DNA of 28,310 nucleotides, taken from Firmicutes bacterium UBA5496 (GTDB lineage Bacteria > Bacillota > Proteinivoracia > UBA4975). The notes beneath the pieces were generated by a model that was given only the letters and a program-made list of their open reading frames with translations, ran no database searches and had not been told where the DNA came from. Shown here one piece after another: positions 6,908 through 16,900 of this stretch; position 1 is the first letter of the stretch; each line of letters opens with the position of its first letter. Both the position numbers and the translations under genes were made by a program. Location of the stretch: assembly GCA_002427015.1 (NCBI GenBank), contig DIPE01000035.1, positions 24,754 to 53,063 on the forward strand, given 5' to 3'.

Positions 6908-7915
6908 CTATTTTTCCAGGGTTGCCGCCGTCTGTTTTAGCATCTCACGAATTGGCAGTTCATAGGGGCAGCGGCTTTCGCATAGCCCGCATTGGGTGCA
7001 ATCGGAAGCTTTGACAGGCAGGGAGGCGTATCTATCCAAGGCCCACTCCTTGAGATTGTATCTGGTATAGTAACCTTCAAACAGGAACATGGCCGGGATC
7101 TTAAGTCCTGAAGGACAGGGCTGGCAATACTCACAGCGGCGGCAAAAATGCGTGCCCAGTCCGGCAATGAGTTTTTCCAGCTTCCCACGCTCCTTGTCGG
7201 TGACTTTGCCCTCCAGCACACTGCAGTTTTCCCGGACCTCAGCCACTGACTGCATGCCGGGAATGGCCACATCAATCCAGTTGCAGTTGACAATATAGTC
7301 CAGGGCGGCAGCGGCAACAGTCAGGGCCCCTCCCGCCAAAGGCTTCATGGCGATTGTCCCCATGCCCTTTTGCCGGGCCTTTTTCAACAGGGGCAGAGCC
7401 TGTTTTTCCATGGCATTAAAGGGAACCTGGAGGGTTTCGAAGCGGCCGGAGCTGACACCGGGTTCCAGGATTTCAGGTTTATGGCCGGTGAGGCCAATGT
7501 GGCGAATTAAACCCTGCTTCTTGGCTTCTTCCAAAGCCTCCAAGGCTCCGCCGGGGCCCAGAACTCTCTCCATATCCTCAGGGGTGGCCACATTGTGCAG
7601 CTGGTATAAGTCAAGATAATCACAGGCCAAATGAGCCAGGCTCTTCCGCAAATCCTGCAATATGCCGTCATAGTCTCTGGCTGGTGATTTTGAAGCCACA
7701 TACCAGCCTTCACGGCCATGGAGCTTAAAATATTCACCTATTTTTTCTTCACTGTCAGTGTACAAGCGCGCGGTATCGATAAAATTAATGCCCTCGTCTT
7801 TACAGGCTTTCAGTATCTCTACCGCCTCTTCCCTGCTCACCCGCTGAATGGGAATGCCGCCAAAGCTGATGACTGAAGCATTGATACCTGTGGATCCAAG
7901 TTTTGTGTAGCGCAT
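6908..7915 (-). CDS. Aldo/keto reductase with C-terminal double 4Fe-4S motif
   Basis: The 335-residue protein has an aldo/keto reductase TIM barrel. The catalytic tetrad is intact: Asp47, Tyr52, Lys76 and His107. The C-terminus adds a ferredoxin-like part with two four-Cys sets, Cys258/261/264/267 (CRRCEYCQPCPSG) and Cys306/309/312/316 (CTQCGLCESRCPYELP). This combination is common in anaerobic bacteria and archaea and suggests that electrons can pass between NAD(P)H chemistry and a ferredoxin-type partner. The substrate is unknown. ATG at 7915 follows GGAGG at good distance. The gene is transcribed alone, divergent from the TtcA-like gene. Confidence 0.92.
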   Translation of the reverse strand: MRYTKLGSTGINASVISFGGIPIQRVSREEAVEILKACKDEGINFIDTARLYTDSEEKIGEYFKLHGREGWYVASKSPARDYDGILQDLRKSLAHLACDYLDLYQLHNVATPEDMERVLGPGGALEALEEAKKQGLIRHIGLTGHKPEILEPGVSSGRFETLQVPFNAMEKQALPLLKKARQKGMGTIAMKPLAGGALTVAAAALDYIVNCNWIDVAIPGMQSVAEVRENCSVLEGKVTDKERGKLEKLIAGLGTHFCRRCEYCQPCPSGLKIPAMFLFEGYYTRYNLKEWALDRYASLPVKASDCTQCGLCESRCPYELPIREMLKQTAATLEK

Positions 7916-7976
7916 CTTTTCTGCCTCCAGTTTTATATTAATAGTCTTTTGTTGAATCCTCCAATGAATTTGACTG

Positions 7977-7985
7977 TGATATAAT
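7977..7985 (+). promoter_or_regulatory. Extended -10 promoter for the TtcA-like gene
   Basis: The plus strand reads TGATATAAT (TGN plus perfect TATAAT) 20 bases before the ATG at 8005. No good -35 box is seen at the usual distance. The implied 5' leader is only about a dozen bases, just enough for the GAGGTGG ribosome site. Confidence 0.5.
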
Positions 7986-8004
7986 CAAGGGCGAGGTGGT
8001 TTAT

Positions 8005-8730
8005 ATGGGCCTGCCTTTTCACCAGCATCTCTTCCCGCCAGTAAAAAAACTGGTTTGGGAATATGACATGATAAAAAACGGCGACAAAATTGCCGTAGGC
8101 GTGTCAGGGGGCAAGGACAGCCTAGTCACCCTCTATACCCTTGCTCAGCTGCGGCAGATGATTCCCGTCAGCTATTCCCTGCAGGCAATTACCGTGGACA
8201 TGGGCTGGCCAGGCGCCGACTGGTCGCCGGTAGAGAGATATTGCCGCTCTCTGAGCATACCCTTTACTCTGGTGCCCAGCCAATTGGCGGAAATCATCTT
8301 TGCCATCCGCCAGGAAAGCAATCCCTGCTCACTGTGCGCAAAAATGCGCCATGGCCTCCTGAACAGCAGCGCCAAGGAAGCCGGCTGCAATGTAGTGGCC
8401 CTGGGCCATACCAGTGACGATGCCATTGAGACAGTTTTTCTCAATATGTTCTATGCCGGACGCATTGCCTGTTTTAAGCCCGTGAGCAATCTTGACCGCA
8501 CCGGCCTCCGCCTCATCAGACCCATGCTCTATATAAGCGAAAAAACCACAAAGAAAGTTGCTGCTAAACTGCAGCTGCCTGTAACAGCCAACCCCTGTCC
8601 TGCCAACGGCAGCAGCAAACGCCAGGCAATGAAAGACATGCTGGCCAGACATATGCAAACTGACAAACTGGCCGCCAACAGATTGCTGGCTGCAGTCAAG
8701 GACTTGTGGAAAAGCCAGTCCCTGCTGTAA
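8005..8730 (+). CDS. TtcA-like PP-loop ATPase (probable tRNA thiolation enzyme)
   Basis: The 241-residue protein is an adenine-nucleotide alpha-hydrolase of the TtcA/TtuA group, which adenylates a tRNA base and inserts sulfur, usually with a 4Fe-4S cluster. The PP-loop SGGKDS is at 34-39. Cys108 and Cys111 (PCSLCAKMRHGLL) and Cys198 (NPCPANGSSKRQ) are the three cysteines expected to hold the cluster. GHTSDDAIET is at 134-143. ATG at 8005 with GAGGTGG is preferred over GTG at 7996, which lies inside the ribosome site. It lacks the N- and C-terminal zinc fingers of TtuA and is shorter than E. coli TtcA, so the exact target base is uncertain. Confidence 0.85.
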   Translation: MGLPFHQHLFPPVKKLVWEYDMIKNGDKIAVGVSGGKDSLVTLYTLAQLRQMIPVSYSLQAITVDMGWPGADWSPVERYCRSLSIPFTLVPSQLAEIIFAIRQESNPCSLCAKMRHGLLNSSAKEAGCNVVALGHTSDDAIETVFLNMFYAGRIACFKPVSNLDRTGLRLIRPMLYISEKTTKKVAAKLQLPVTANPCPANGSSKRQAMKDMLARHMQTDKLAANRLLAAVKDLWKSQSLL

Positions 8731-8770
8731 TTATTATAATACTAATTGACAATTACCGCCACCGGCCCTA

Positions 8771-8789
8771 GGCAGGAATTTTCCCTGCC
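8771..8789 (+). other. Small hairpin between the TtcA-like and esterase-like genes
   Basis: GGCAGG (8771-8776) pairs with CCTGCC (8784-8789) around a T-rich loop. No T-tract follows, so it is not a standard terminator. A TTGACA at 8747-8752 could be a -35 box for the 8825 gene, but the matching -10 position (TAGGCA) is poor. Confidence 0.25.
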
Positions 8790-8824
8790 CAGGTAGAAGT
8801 ATACGGCTAAAGGAGGTGGCCTCC

Positions 8825-10651
8825 ATGGCCTTAGAATTGTTTCCTACGCCCTCATGGCCCCGGCCGTCTTTTTATATTCCTCTGTACTATGAACTGAAAA
8901 AGTTTCCCGCAAAAACAGAGATGGCGATGCAGCAGCTGCAACAGATAACTGGCGCCCCTGGCCAAGAGGTTAACTCTTATTGGGCCTGTGACTGCCAGAA
9001 TCTGTTCTTTGCTCTGGAGGTGCCCTGGCAGGCAGAAGGCTATAGACACAAGGCTCGGCCCTGGGAGGACAGCTTGATCCTCAATGTTTCCCGGCAGACA
9101 GACTGCCAGCCGGCAGCCTGCTATACATCTCTGGGTTTTGCCGCAACCGGCAAAAAGCCTCAGATTATCGTGATCAACAGTTATGGCGTTCCTTTTCCGC
9201 AGCTGGACTGCAGCAAAATTAAATATAAATTAACTGCAGAAGCCGATAAGAGCCTATTTACTGTGGCTGTGCCCTGGAGCATTTTGCGGCCGCTGCGGCC
9301 CCTTCTCTACGAAACCATTGCCATTAATCTCAGCATCGCCCGCAGATCCGAGGGGGAAAAGGCCCTGTTCCAGTTGGTTGCCGATACAAATTATGATTCT
9401 GAAAGCACCCACCGCCGCCGCCTGTTTCCTGCGGGCATTTCCCCTAAACTCAGCAATGGCGCCTATGCCCAGTCTTTTCTTACCTGTAACCTCTGGCGGG
9501 GGGACAGGCCTTTGCAAATCAATTTAGGGCTTTACAATCCCCAGACTTGTCCCGCCAAACTGGAGATAGCCGTCAAAGCAGGAGATGCCTGCATGGAAAC
9601 TCATAGCTCCACTGTGGAACTGGGCTCTGGCTGTCACCATTGGACCCTGCGCTGGAGTCCCCAGCGTCCCCTCCCCAGCGGCGAATATGTCTTGGAACTA
9701 GGAGGACAGGGCTGCGGCAAAACTTATCTCAAAAGGCATCCCTTTTTTGTCATTGACCCCGCTGAACTGGCGGCAATTAAAGGGGATTTGCTTAAGTTGG
9801 AAGGAAATATCAACTGCCTGTTTACTACGGCAGTGCATACCGCCCTGGCTAATTTGGAGTGGATGGAAGAAAAATGCGCTCTCTGCACATGGGATGAACC
9901 TGGCTATGGGCGCTTCCTCCAGGCCAGGGAAATGCGAGATAGCCTCCTAAATAGCATCAATCCCCTTGAGGATAAGCCTGGCTTATCCCGCAGAGCATTC
10001 CGCTCGGAAACAGATGGCAGCCTGCAGACCTATAGCCTATATCTGCCCCGGGGTTTTAGAAGCGAGCGCAAATGGCCGCTGCTGATGTTGCTCCATGGCA
10101 GCTGCCCAGATGAGCAGGCCTTTGCCGCCAATCCCGAGCTGCAAAAAACGGCGGACAAATTAGGCTTGGTGCTCATCTTTCCCAAAGCCCGGGCAGCCAG
10201 GGGCTTTTATCTTGGGGCCGATGAAGCAGATATTATTCAAAACCTGGCGGCAATAAAACAGAGCCTGCCCCTAGATTGGAACAAGCTGTTTCTTGGCGGC
10301 TTCGCCATGGGAGGATTTGGCGCCTGGCATACCGGCCTCCGCCATCCTGAGCATTTTTCCGGCTTGGCAGTAATTTCCGGCATTCCCAGCCTGCCTTTTC
10401 CCGGCGAAGACTTTAATCTGGAATATAGTTTTAATCCCCTGGATTACCCGGATGCCGCCGAAAAACTGCCCATCTTAGTAATCCATGGCACTGAAGACGA
10501 GATAGTGCCGGCGGAAGCTGTGCGGGAGCTTATCACCGCCCTCCGGGATCAGGGAGCCCAGCCGGTTTACAAAGAAATCGCCGGCGGCGCTCATGGGGAT
10601 TTTGACTGGGTCCCCGACCTGGCTGCCTGGCTGAAACCCCTGCTGAAATGA
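8825..10651 (+). CDS. Esterase/prolyl-oligopeptidase-fold protein with N-terminal CBM9-like domain; catalytic Ser replaced by Ala
   Basis: The 608-residue protein has no signal peptide and should be cytoplasmic. The first 220 residues resemble a CBM9/DOMON-type beta sandwich (FTVAVPWSIL followed by LYETIAINLSIAR). From about residue 395 it is an alpha/beta hydrolase of the PHB-depolymerase/peptidase S9 type: LLMLLHGSCPDEQAF for the oxyanion region, then GGFAMGGFGAW where active relatives read GxSMGG. The nucleophile is thus Ala494 (codon GCC at 10304-10306), while Asp558 (HGTEDEIVP) and His590 (GGAHGDF) of the triad remain. ATG at 8825 follows AAAGGAGGTG; GTG at 8816 lies in that site. Its substrate is unknown. 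It may bind rather than hydrolyse an ester or glycan, or a single T-to-G base error may hide an active enzyme. Confidence 0.75.
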   Translation: MALELFPTPSWPRPSFYIPLYYELKKFPAKTEMAMQQLQQITGAPGQEVNSYWACDCQNLFFALEVPWQAEGYRHKARPWEDSLILNVSRQTDCQPAACYTSLGFAATGKKPQIIVINSYGVPFPQLDCSKIKYKLTAEADKSLFTVAVPWSILRPLRPLLYETIAINLSIARRSEGEKALFQLVADTNYDSESTHRRRLFPAGISPKLSNGAYAQSFLTCNLWRGDRPLQINLGLYNPQTCPAKLEIAVKAGDACMETHSSTVELGSGCHHWTLRWSPQRPLPSGEYVLELGGQGCGKTYLKRHPFFVIDPAELAAIKGDLLKLEGNINCLFTTAVHTALANLEWMEEKCALCTWDEPGYGRFLQAREMRDSLLNSINPLEDKPGLSRRAFRSETDGSLQTYSLYLPRGFRSERKWPLLMLLHGSCPDEQAFAANPELQKTADKLGLVLIFPKARAARGFYLGADEADIIQNLAAIKQSLPLDWNKLFLGGFAMGGFGAWHTGLRHPEHFSGLAVISGIPSLPFPGEDFNLEYSFNPLDYPDAAEKLPILVIHGTEDEIVPAEAVRELITALRDQGAQPVYKEIAGGAHGDFDWVPDLAAWLKPLLK

Positions 10652-10652
10652 G

Positions 10653-10690
10653 AAACTGCGACACTCAGAATCCTGAGTGTCGCAGTTTTT
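10653..10690. terminator. Terminator shared by the esterase-like gene and addA
   Basis: A 16-bp perfect stem, AAACTGCGACACTCAG (10653-10668) with CTGAGTGTCGCAGTTT (10673-10688), has a 4-base loop and TTTTT on the plus strand. It starts one base after the plus-strand stop. The addA stop codon (10691-10689) sits at the other foot, so the hairpin serves both convergent genes; the minus-strand U-tract is weaker (TTTCTCATTT). Confidence 0.88.
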
Positions 10691-13600
10691 AGGTTCCGAG
10701 ACAATAATCGACAAATTCCTGAAGCTGCTCCTTTATTTCCGCCTCTTTTGCAGACAGGTCTATTTCTATGGTCTGGTGGCCGGGAGGGAGGCGGAGGAGC
10801 TGCAAATAGGCGCGCACAGGCCGGCGATAGATTTCGGCAGCGGCCAGGGCGTAGAAACGCAACTGAGGAGCGTAAAACTCAACCAGACTTTGCTTGCCTT
10901 CAGTGGGAATCCTGTTGGTCTTGTAATCAACAATGGCTACATGGTCATCGGCAAAGAACAGACGGTCGATAATTCCGTAGAAAAGGGCATTGCCTAAGCG
11001 GAAATAAAACTCCTGTTCCCTGACAGAGGAGGCAAAGGCGCCTGGGGGACCTGGATCCCGGATATATCCCTCTAACAAAGTCTTGGCGGCATAGAATATC
11101 CTGTCCTGCTGATCTTTCTCAGCAGCAGGGAAATGAGCCGGCAGCAATGTGCCCAGCAGAGCCGGCAAGTCGGTATTGGCGTCAATGGCTTCCAGGGCGC
11201 TGTGGAGCAAAGAGCCGAAATTGGCCCCTCCAGGCTCATGCTCCCAGTCCTCCTGGCTTTGCTCCCGCAATTTTAAGGGATCCAGCTGGACCCAGCGGGA
11301 AAGGTATTGCCGGTTAAACTGCTCCCGGTCATGCTTCCAGAGAAGAAACTGGGAAACGCTGAAGTATCTGATTGTCCTCGTGCCCCTGCCTACCCGGGCC
11401 AGCCCGGGAAAAATCTCCTCGGGGCTGCGCTTATCCGGCGGACCTGGTTCCGGCAGGGGCAGCGGGAATTGAACGCTTCCTCCCCCGGGGCTTGCCTCCC
11501 TCAGGATAAAATGGCCAGGGGCCTGGTCGGCAAAGTCAGATATCCAATAATTAAAGGATTCTTCCTCTTTTTCCGTTTCTTTTGTCAAAAACACCAGCCG
11601 ATCCCGGGCCCTGGTTGCGGCCACATAGAGCAGGCGCTTGTATTCCTCAATTTCCCGCTGCCGCTCCTGCTCTTTGACCTCCTCCCACACCGGGCATTGC
11701 CAGGGGTGGCAAAAGGCCAGTTTGCCCTGATCATCTATAAGCATGCTGCCAAAGCGCAGGCGCATTTTCGTGTTTGCCACAGGCAGAAAGACCACCGGGA
11801 ATTGCAAGCCCTTGCTGGCATGAATGGTCATAATGCGCACCGAATCAGACTCCTCGCTGTCCACCTCCGCTTCCGCTTCGTCCTGAGCAGCGGCGTATTC
11901 GACCCAGGTAAGAAATTCTTCGTCATAGGCGGCCGCGGCGAAACTCTCCGCCAAATCCATCAGCTTTTCCAGGTTGGCGTAGCGCTGCAGACCGGCATAG
12001 CCTGTAAGTATCGCTTCCCGGTACTGGGTCAGTTCCAGAGCCAGCTCCAGCAGCCGGGGCAATTCCAGGCGCCCCCGGGCGCGGCGCAGCTGAGAAATGA
12101 CAGCCCGGGCCCGCAGCAGCCGCCCCTGCTGTTCACCCTCTAGAGCGGCCGCTTGGTCCAGCAGGCTGCCGCCGCTATGCTCCTGACTGCGAACCAGGGC
12201 ATAGAGGCTGTCATCATCCAGAGCAAAGAGGGGTGAGCGCAGCGCTGCAATCAGGGGGATTTCATCCCAGCTGTTGCCCACTGCCCGGAGCAAATTCAGC
12301 AGGTCCTGGACTTCCTGCTGCTCATAAAAGCCTATGCCCCCTACAACCGTGTAGGGAATGCCCTGAAGACGCAGATGATGTTCATATTCCTTAATATGAG
12401 TGCGGCTGCGGATGAGAATAGCCATGTCCCCGTATTTTACGGGCTGGGGAGTTTCGCTGTCTCCCACAATAAGTTCTTTGCCCTCAACCATCTCCCGAAT
12501 CCTTGCAGCCATGGCGGCAGCTTCCCCTGCAGCGGGAGAATCGGCTTCCTCGGGGCAAATCAGGAGTTCGGCGCAGGGAGTCGCGCCCCTGCGGCTGGCG
12601 CTAAGGGGAATATATTCCATTTCCCCCCTGCCGCCCATGAGCTGGGAAAAGAGGGCATTGACCAGGTCAATCAGGGGCTTGCGGGAGCGGAAGTTGCAGG
12701 TTATTCTTTTTTCCCGCTGGGGGTCATCCCGGGTCAGCTGTTTCCGCACTGAGTTAAAGACTCCCACGTCAGCCCCCCGGAATCTGTATATTGACTGTTT
12801 TTCATCGCCGACAATGAAAAGCCTCCCCGGGGGAATAATATCTCCCTGCTGCACCAGCCTGGCTATTATCCTGTGCTGAAGGCGGTCGGTATCCTGGAAT
12901 TCGTCAATCATATAGGTCAGGTACTTTTTGCCAAGGGCTGCCGCCACCTGAGGCTGCTGGAGCAGATGCCACATGGCAAACTGCAGATCGGAAAAATCCA
13001 AGCCTCCGGCCCGGCCCTTCAGTTGGGCAAAAACCCGGTCCAGCCGCCGGAGCAGGCCGAGGACAGCTTGTCCCAGCACCGGCGCCAGCCCCCGGGATAA
13101 AAGATTCTGCACTGCCTGGACCCCGGAATTGACAAATTCTTTGTGACCCTTGGTCCGTCCCCCTTTTAATTCCGTCAAAGCCAGCAAATCCGGGTAAAGT
13201 TCCGCCAAGGCCTCAGGTGTTGTCAGGGCTGCCACATCTTTCGCTGCCTGGACAAAGGCCTGACGAGCCCTGGCCATTTCCGGCTTGTCCTTGCCCTCCA
13301 GGGATGCAGCCAATTCTGCCTCGCCTGCCGCCAGGGCGGCTATGCCTTCTCGGCATTGCTGCCAGGAAGGGAGTTTAGCATACAATTCGCTGAGGCTGGC
13401 CTCAGCCACGGGAATGCCCCGGTTGAGCAGCGTCTTATAGAGATGCCGGATTTGCTTAGAAAGACTCCCCTCTTCTTCCAGAGCCTGGGCGCCTAGGACT
13501 TCCGTAAGCAGGGCCAGATGAGGGCACTTTTCTGCGACTGCCTGCTGAAAGGCCGCGGCTACAGCCTTATCCAGCAGGAGGCTGGCCTCCAGTTCGTCCA

Positions 13601-13952
13601 GCACCCGGAAAGAGGGATTGATGCCGGCTTCCACAGGGAAGGAGCGCAGCATCCGGGCATAAAAAGAATGGATGGTGCCGATGGGGGCAGAGACCAGTTG
13701 CTCCCGGGCATCTTTCCAGCGGGGTTTTATGGCCAAGGCAGCCAGGGTCTCATCGATCCGTTCCCGCATTTCCCGGGCAGCTTTTTTGGTAAAGGTTATG
13801 GCGACAATTTGTCCCGGGGACAGCCCGCCTTCCTCCAGCAGGCGTATGTAGCGGGCGGTAAGGACAGTTGTCTTGCCGGAACCTGCCCCGGCATTTACCA
13901 CCAGATTGTCGCCGATGGCGGTTGCCGCCAGCTGCTCATCACTGAGTCTCAA
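10689..13952 (-). CDS. addA: AddA: helicase-nuclease subunit of the AddAB recombination complex
   Basis: The 1087-residue protein is a UvrD-type (SF1A) helicase with a RecB-family nuclease at its C-terminus; with AddB it resects double-strand breaks until it meets Chi. Walker A is GAGSGKTT (22-29). Further motifs are AITFTKKAAREMRER, the Walker B box MIDEFQDTD, VGDEKQSIYRFRGAD, RIMTIHASKGLQFPVVF and LLYVAATRARDRL. The nuclease motif is FFADDHVAIVDYKTNR near the end. It is shorter than the B. subtilis protein (about 1230 residues). The start is TTG at 13952, six bases after AGGAGGTG; it overlaps the addB 3' end by 14 bases, with the ribosome site inside addB. A longer open frame to 14075 lies entirely within addB and is rejected. 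Confidence 0.95.
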   Translation of the reverse strand: MRLSDEQLAATAIGDNLVVNAGAGSGKTTVLTARYIRLLEEGGLSPGQIVAITFTKKAAREMRERIDETLAALAIKPRWKDAREQLVSAPIGTIHSFYARMLRSFPVEAGINPSFRVLDELEASLLLDKAVAAAFQQAVAEKCPHLALLTEVLGAQALEEEGSLSKQIRHLYKTLLNRGIPVAEASLSELYAKLPSWQQCREGIAALAAGEAELAASLEGKDKPEMARARQAFVQAAKDVAALTTPEALAELYPDLLALTELKGGRTKGHKEFVNSGVQAVQNLLSRGLAPVLGQAVLGLLRRLDRVFAQLKGRAGGLDFSDLQFAMWHLLQQPQVAAALGKKYLTYMIDEFQDTDRLQHRIIARLVQQGDIIPPGRLFIVGDEKQSIYRFRGADVGVFNSVRKQLTRDDPQREKRITCNFRSRKPLIDLVNALFSQLMGGRGEMEYIPLSASRRGATPCAELLICPEEADSPAAGEAAAMAARIREMVEGKELIVGDSETPQPVKYGDMAILIRSRTHIKEYEHHLRLQGIPYTVVGGIGFYEQQEVQDLLNLLRAVGNSWDEIPLIAALRSPLFALDDDSLYALVRSQEHSGGSLLDQAAALEGEQQGRLLRARAVISQLRRARGRLELPRLLELALELTQYREAILTGYAGLQRYANLEKLMDLAESFAAAAYDEEFLTWVEYAAAQDEAEAEVDSEESDSVRIMTIHASKGLQFPVVFLPVANTKMRLRFGSMLIDDQGKLAFCHPWQCPVWEEVKEQERQREIEEYKRLLYVAATRARDRLVFLTKETEKEEESFNYWISDFADQAPGHFILREASPGGGSVQFPLPLPEPGPPDKRSPEEIFPGLARVGRGTRTIRYFSVSQFLLWKHDREQFNRQYLSRWVQLDPLKLREQSQEDWEHEPGGANFGSLLHSALEAIDANTDLPALLGTLLPAHFPAAEKDQQDRIFYAAKTLLEGYIRDPGPPGAFASSVREQEFYFRLGNALFYGIIDRLFFADDHVAIVDYKTNRIPTEGKQSLVEFYAPQLRFYALAAAEIYRRPVRAYLQLLRLPPGHQTIEIDLSAKEAEIKEQLQEFVDYCLGT

Positions 13953-16900
13953 TGCCCGCACCTCCTTTGAGCTTAAACCGGTATTTGTCATACCTGCAGC
14001 AGCGGGCATAATCGCACCACTTGCAGGCGTCCCCATCAGGAGCAGGGACAAAATTGCCCGCCAGGATTGCCTCATGCAGCTCCCGGGAAACCTTGGCTAG
14101 GGTCTGCTCCAGTTCTGCAAATTCCTCCTGCTCCAGGGAACCCAAGCCGCTTTTGACCAGGCTGGTAAACTCTTTGTTCCAGATGCCGCCGGCAAGTTTC
14201 GCCTTCTTGATTACATAGTAACCGCCGCCCATAACCCTGACATCCCGGTAGCCCAGCTTTTCCAGCAGGGGCCTCACTGCCGTGAGATATACGGGAATCT
14301 GCAGGCTCTTGCCGGCGAGGATTTTGCTCCTGGTTACCTCATTGGAGGTCTTGTAATCGTATACTACAGCCCAGGTCTCCCCGTTTCCCTCTAAGACGTC
14401 GATGCGGTCAATCTTGCCGTGAAAATACATGCCCTCTCCGGGAGACACCGTCCCGACAGCAGAACCGGGCAGGCCAAAGGAGGCCTCAAAGAGCACAGGT
14501 TTCAAGCCCGTTCGCTGCAGCCAGGCCAAATCTGTTTCCACCAGCGCCGCCACCATCTGGACAGCATCCTGGCCCCTCAGTTTCCATATCAGTTCATGGG
14601 GATCGCATCCCTGCTCTTGCAGCCATTGCCGGGCCAGGGCCGCCAAAGGCCGGCGGATTGTTTCCGGCTGACTGGCATCAGCCCTGTCGATAAAGCCCTC
14701 TTGGTAAAACTTCTCCAGCAGCCAATGCAAAAGGGTGCCCTTTTCCAGGGGGGAGTATTCCTCCTGGTCCCGGGGAGCCGGGTCCAGCCGCAGGCAATGG
14801 CGGGCAAAAAAAGCAAAGGGACAGCGGGAATACTGCTCCAGGCGGCTAATGGAATATATTCCCTGCCCGAAACGTTCCCGGAGAGCAGGGGAACTTGCAG
14901 CCAGGGCCCCGTCATAATTATCTGCCGGCAAGGAGCTTTCCCGGTGTTGGACAGCCTGACTGGCCCTGAGCAAATGCAGATAGCTCTCCTGCCCTTTCAG
15001 CCAATCCAGGGCAGGGGCAGGCAGCTCCCGCCCCCGGGCCAGATCATAAGCCAGACGCTGCGCCAGTCTGCCAGCAGAGGTGGCCTCTTGGGCCTGGGGA
15101 AGCAGGTCCGAACTGCCCAGGTACTGGCAGGGCATTGCCCCGGCGGCTGCTTCCGCTTCCCGCCAGAAAGCGGAGATTTCTGCTCCTTCATCTATTCCCG
15201 GCAATTGCCGGGAGAGATACAGGCCCTCTTCCGCAGCGGCAACTGCGCAGTGAAAGTAAATTTTCTGCTGGGCCAGGGCTTTGCCCCTTCCAGCCTGCTC
15301 CTGTCCCTGCAGGCGGGCCACCCGTTCCAGCAGCCAGTGCTCATTGCCGGACAGGGGAAAGACCCCTTGGTTGAGGCCGATAATAAAGACCCAGGGGAAG
15401 TTCATTCCCCGCGCCTGGGCGGGGGACAGCACCTGAATGTCCCCAGGGCTGCTGCGTTCCAGGGACATGTCCTGTTTCAGCCAAGGGGAAATATCCTCGA
15501 GAAATTGACCCGGGCCAAGAGATTGGTTGCGTTCCAGCAGGCGGCAGCAAGCCAAATAGTCCTTAAGGCAGGCGGCCAGCTTAGCCCAGGCTGCCCGGTC
15601 CCGCACCGCCGGGAGGGTATCTTCCGGCGGGCAGAGCCTGACCTCATTTTTCCGAAGCAAATCTTGGAGAATCCGGCAATGGTCCCCGGGGCGGCGCTGC
15701 CCCGAGAGAATACTCCCCAGCTGCAGCCAGGCCTCTATGCCGCTGCGGGCTTTTTCATACAGCGCCAGGGGCTGCTGCATTCCCTTCTCCAGCCACTGTT
15801 CCTGGCAGGCTTCCAATTGGCTGGACAGCCTTTCCCTCTCCCGGTCTAGCTTGTCCAGCCACTGCCTGCCCCGGAGGTCGCCCCTGAGGTTGTATAGAGT
15901 CCATTCTAAAGCGTCAGCATCATAATCCGCCGGCAGATGCTCAGTTATGTAGACATTGCCGGCCACCAAAAGCAGGCTTTCCCTGTCCCAGCCCCGGGCG
16001 GCGGCCCGCCAGATTTTCAAAATCTCTCGCACCCAAGGCACGCAAGTGAGATCGGCAAGCAGGGGCGCGGACAAATCAATGCCCTGCTCTTTGTACATGC
16101 TGCGCATCAGGGGCAGGTATTTATCCATACCGGGCACCACCAGGCAGATATCCTCTGCCTTGGCCCCCGCCGCCGCCAGGGATTTTATCTCCCGGGCCAC
16201 CAGTTCCAGTTCCTGCTTGAGCCGGGGAGCGCCCAGCCCGCGAACAAAGGGATGGGCAGCAGGCTTCGGTGGCAGGAGAAACAGGCTGGCGGTGAGCTCG
16301 CTCCTCTTTCCCATTTCTTGCCGCCGGAGCTTAAAGCCCAGCCTGCGCAAATGCGCCAGGGTTCCTTCCAGGTAATCCTCATGGGCAGTATGGTCATAGG
16401 GCAGCCACAGGGTGACGGAGGGCACAAGGGCGCAGACAGCCTGCAAAATATCCAGCTGCAGGGGCTCAAAGTCAAAGAACCAGCATAGATGGAGCTGGCG
16501 CACCTGCCCCAGCCAGGGCACCGCTGACAGGCAATGAGCTGCCAGGCAGTACTGTTCTTCAATATCTGCAAGGCAGCGGCTTCTCAGAAAAGACAGATAG
16601 TCCTGCCACACCAATGCCAAATCAGCCAGCACCTGGTCTTTCTCCCCGATTGCGGGCATCAGGTCTGGGGGGACGGCTTTCGCCCGGCGCAGCTGACCCA
16701 GGCCAAAAACCAAGTCAGCCGCCATTTCCCGGGAACAGGAGCGCCCCAGGGCAGGCAATTCCGCCGCCTTGTCCCGGAGAATATCCCAGATGATTTCCGT
16801 TGCCATCTCACCGGAAATGCCGATGACCTTATTCCCGGAAGCTTGCAGGGCTGCCGCCACCAACTCATCAAAAGTTGTGAGATTTAGCTGCCGGGAGGCC

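Noticed and set aside
11307..12143. 278-residue plus-strand open frame
   Set aside because: Antisense to addA helicase motifs, with no domain and no ribosome site; a shadow of the real gene.
13953..14075. Upstream extension of addA
   Set aside because: It lies inside addB, and the TTG at 13952 has an ideal AGGAGGTG site immediately before the conserved helicase N-terminus.
14419..15849. 476-residue plus-strand open frame
   Set aside because: It lies wholly antisense to addB, has no ribosome site or recognisable domain, and its composition (many Gln, Pro, Gly) is that of a GC-rich shadow frame.
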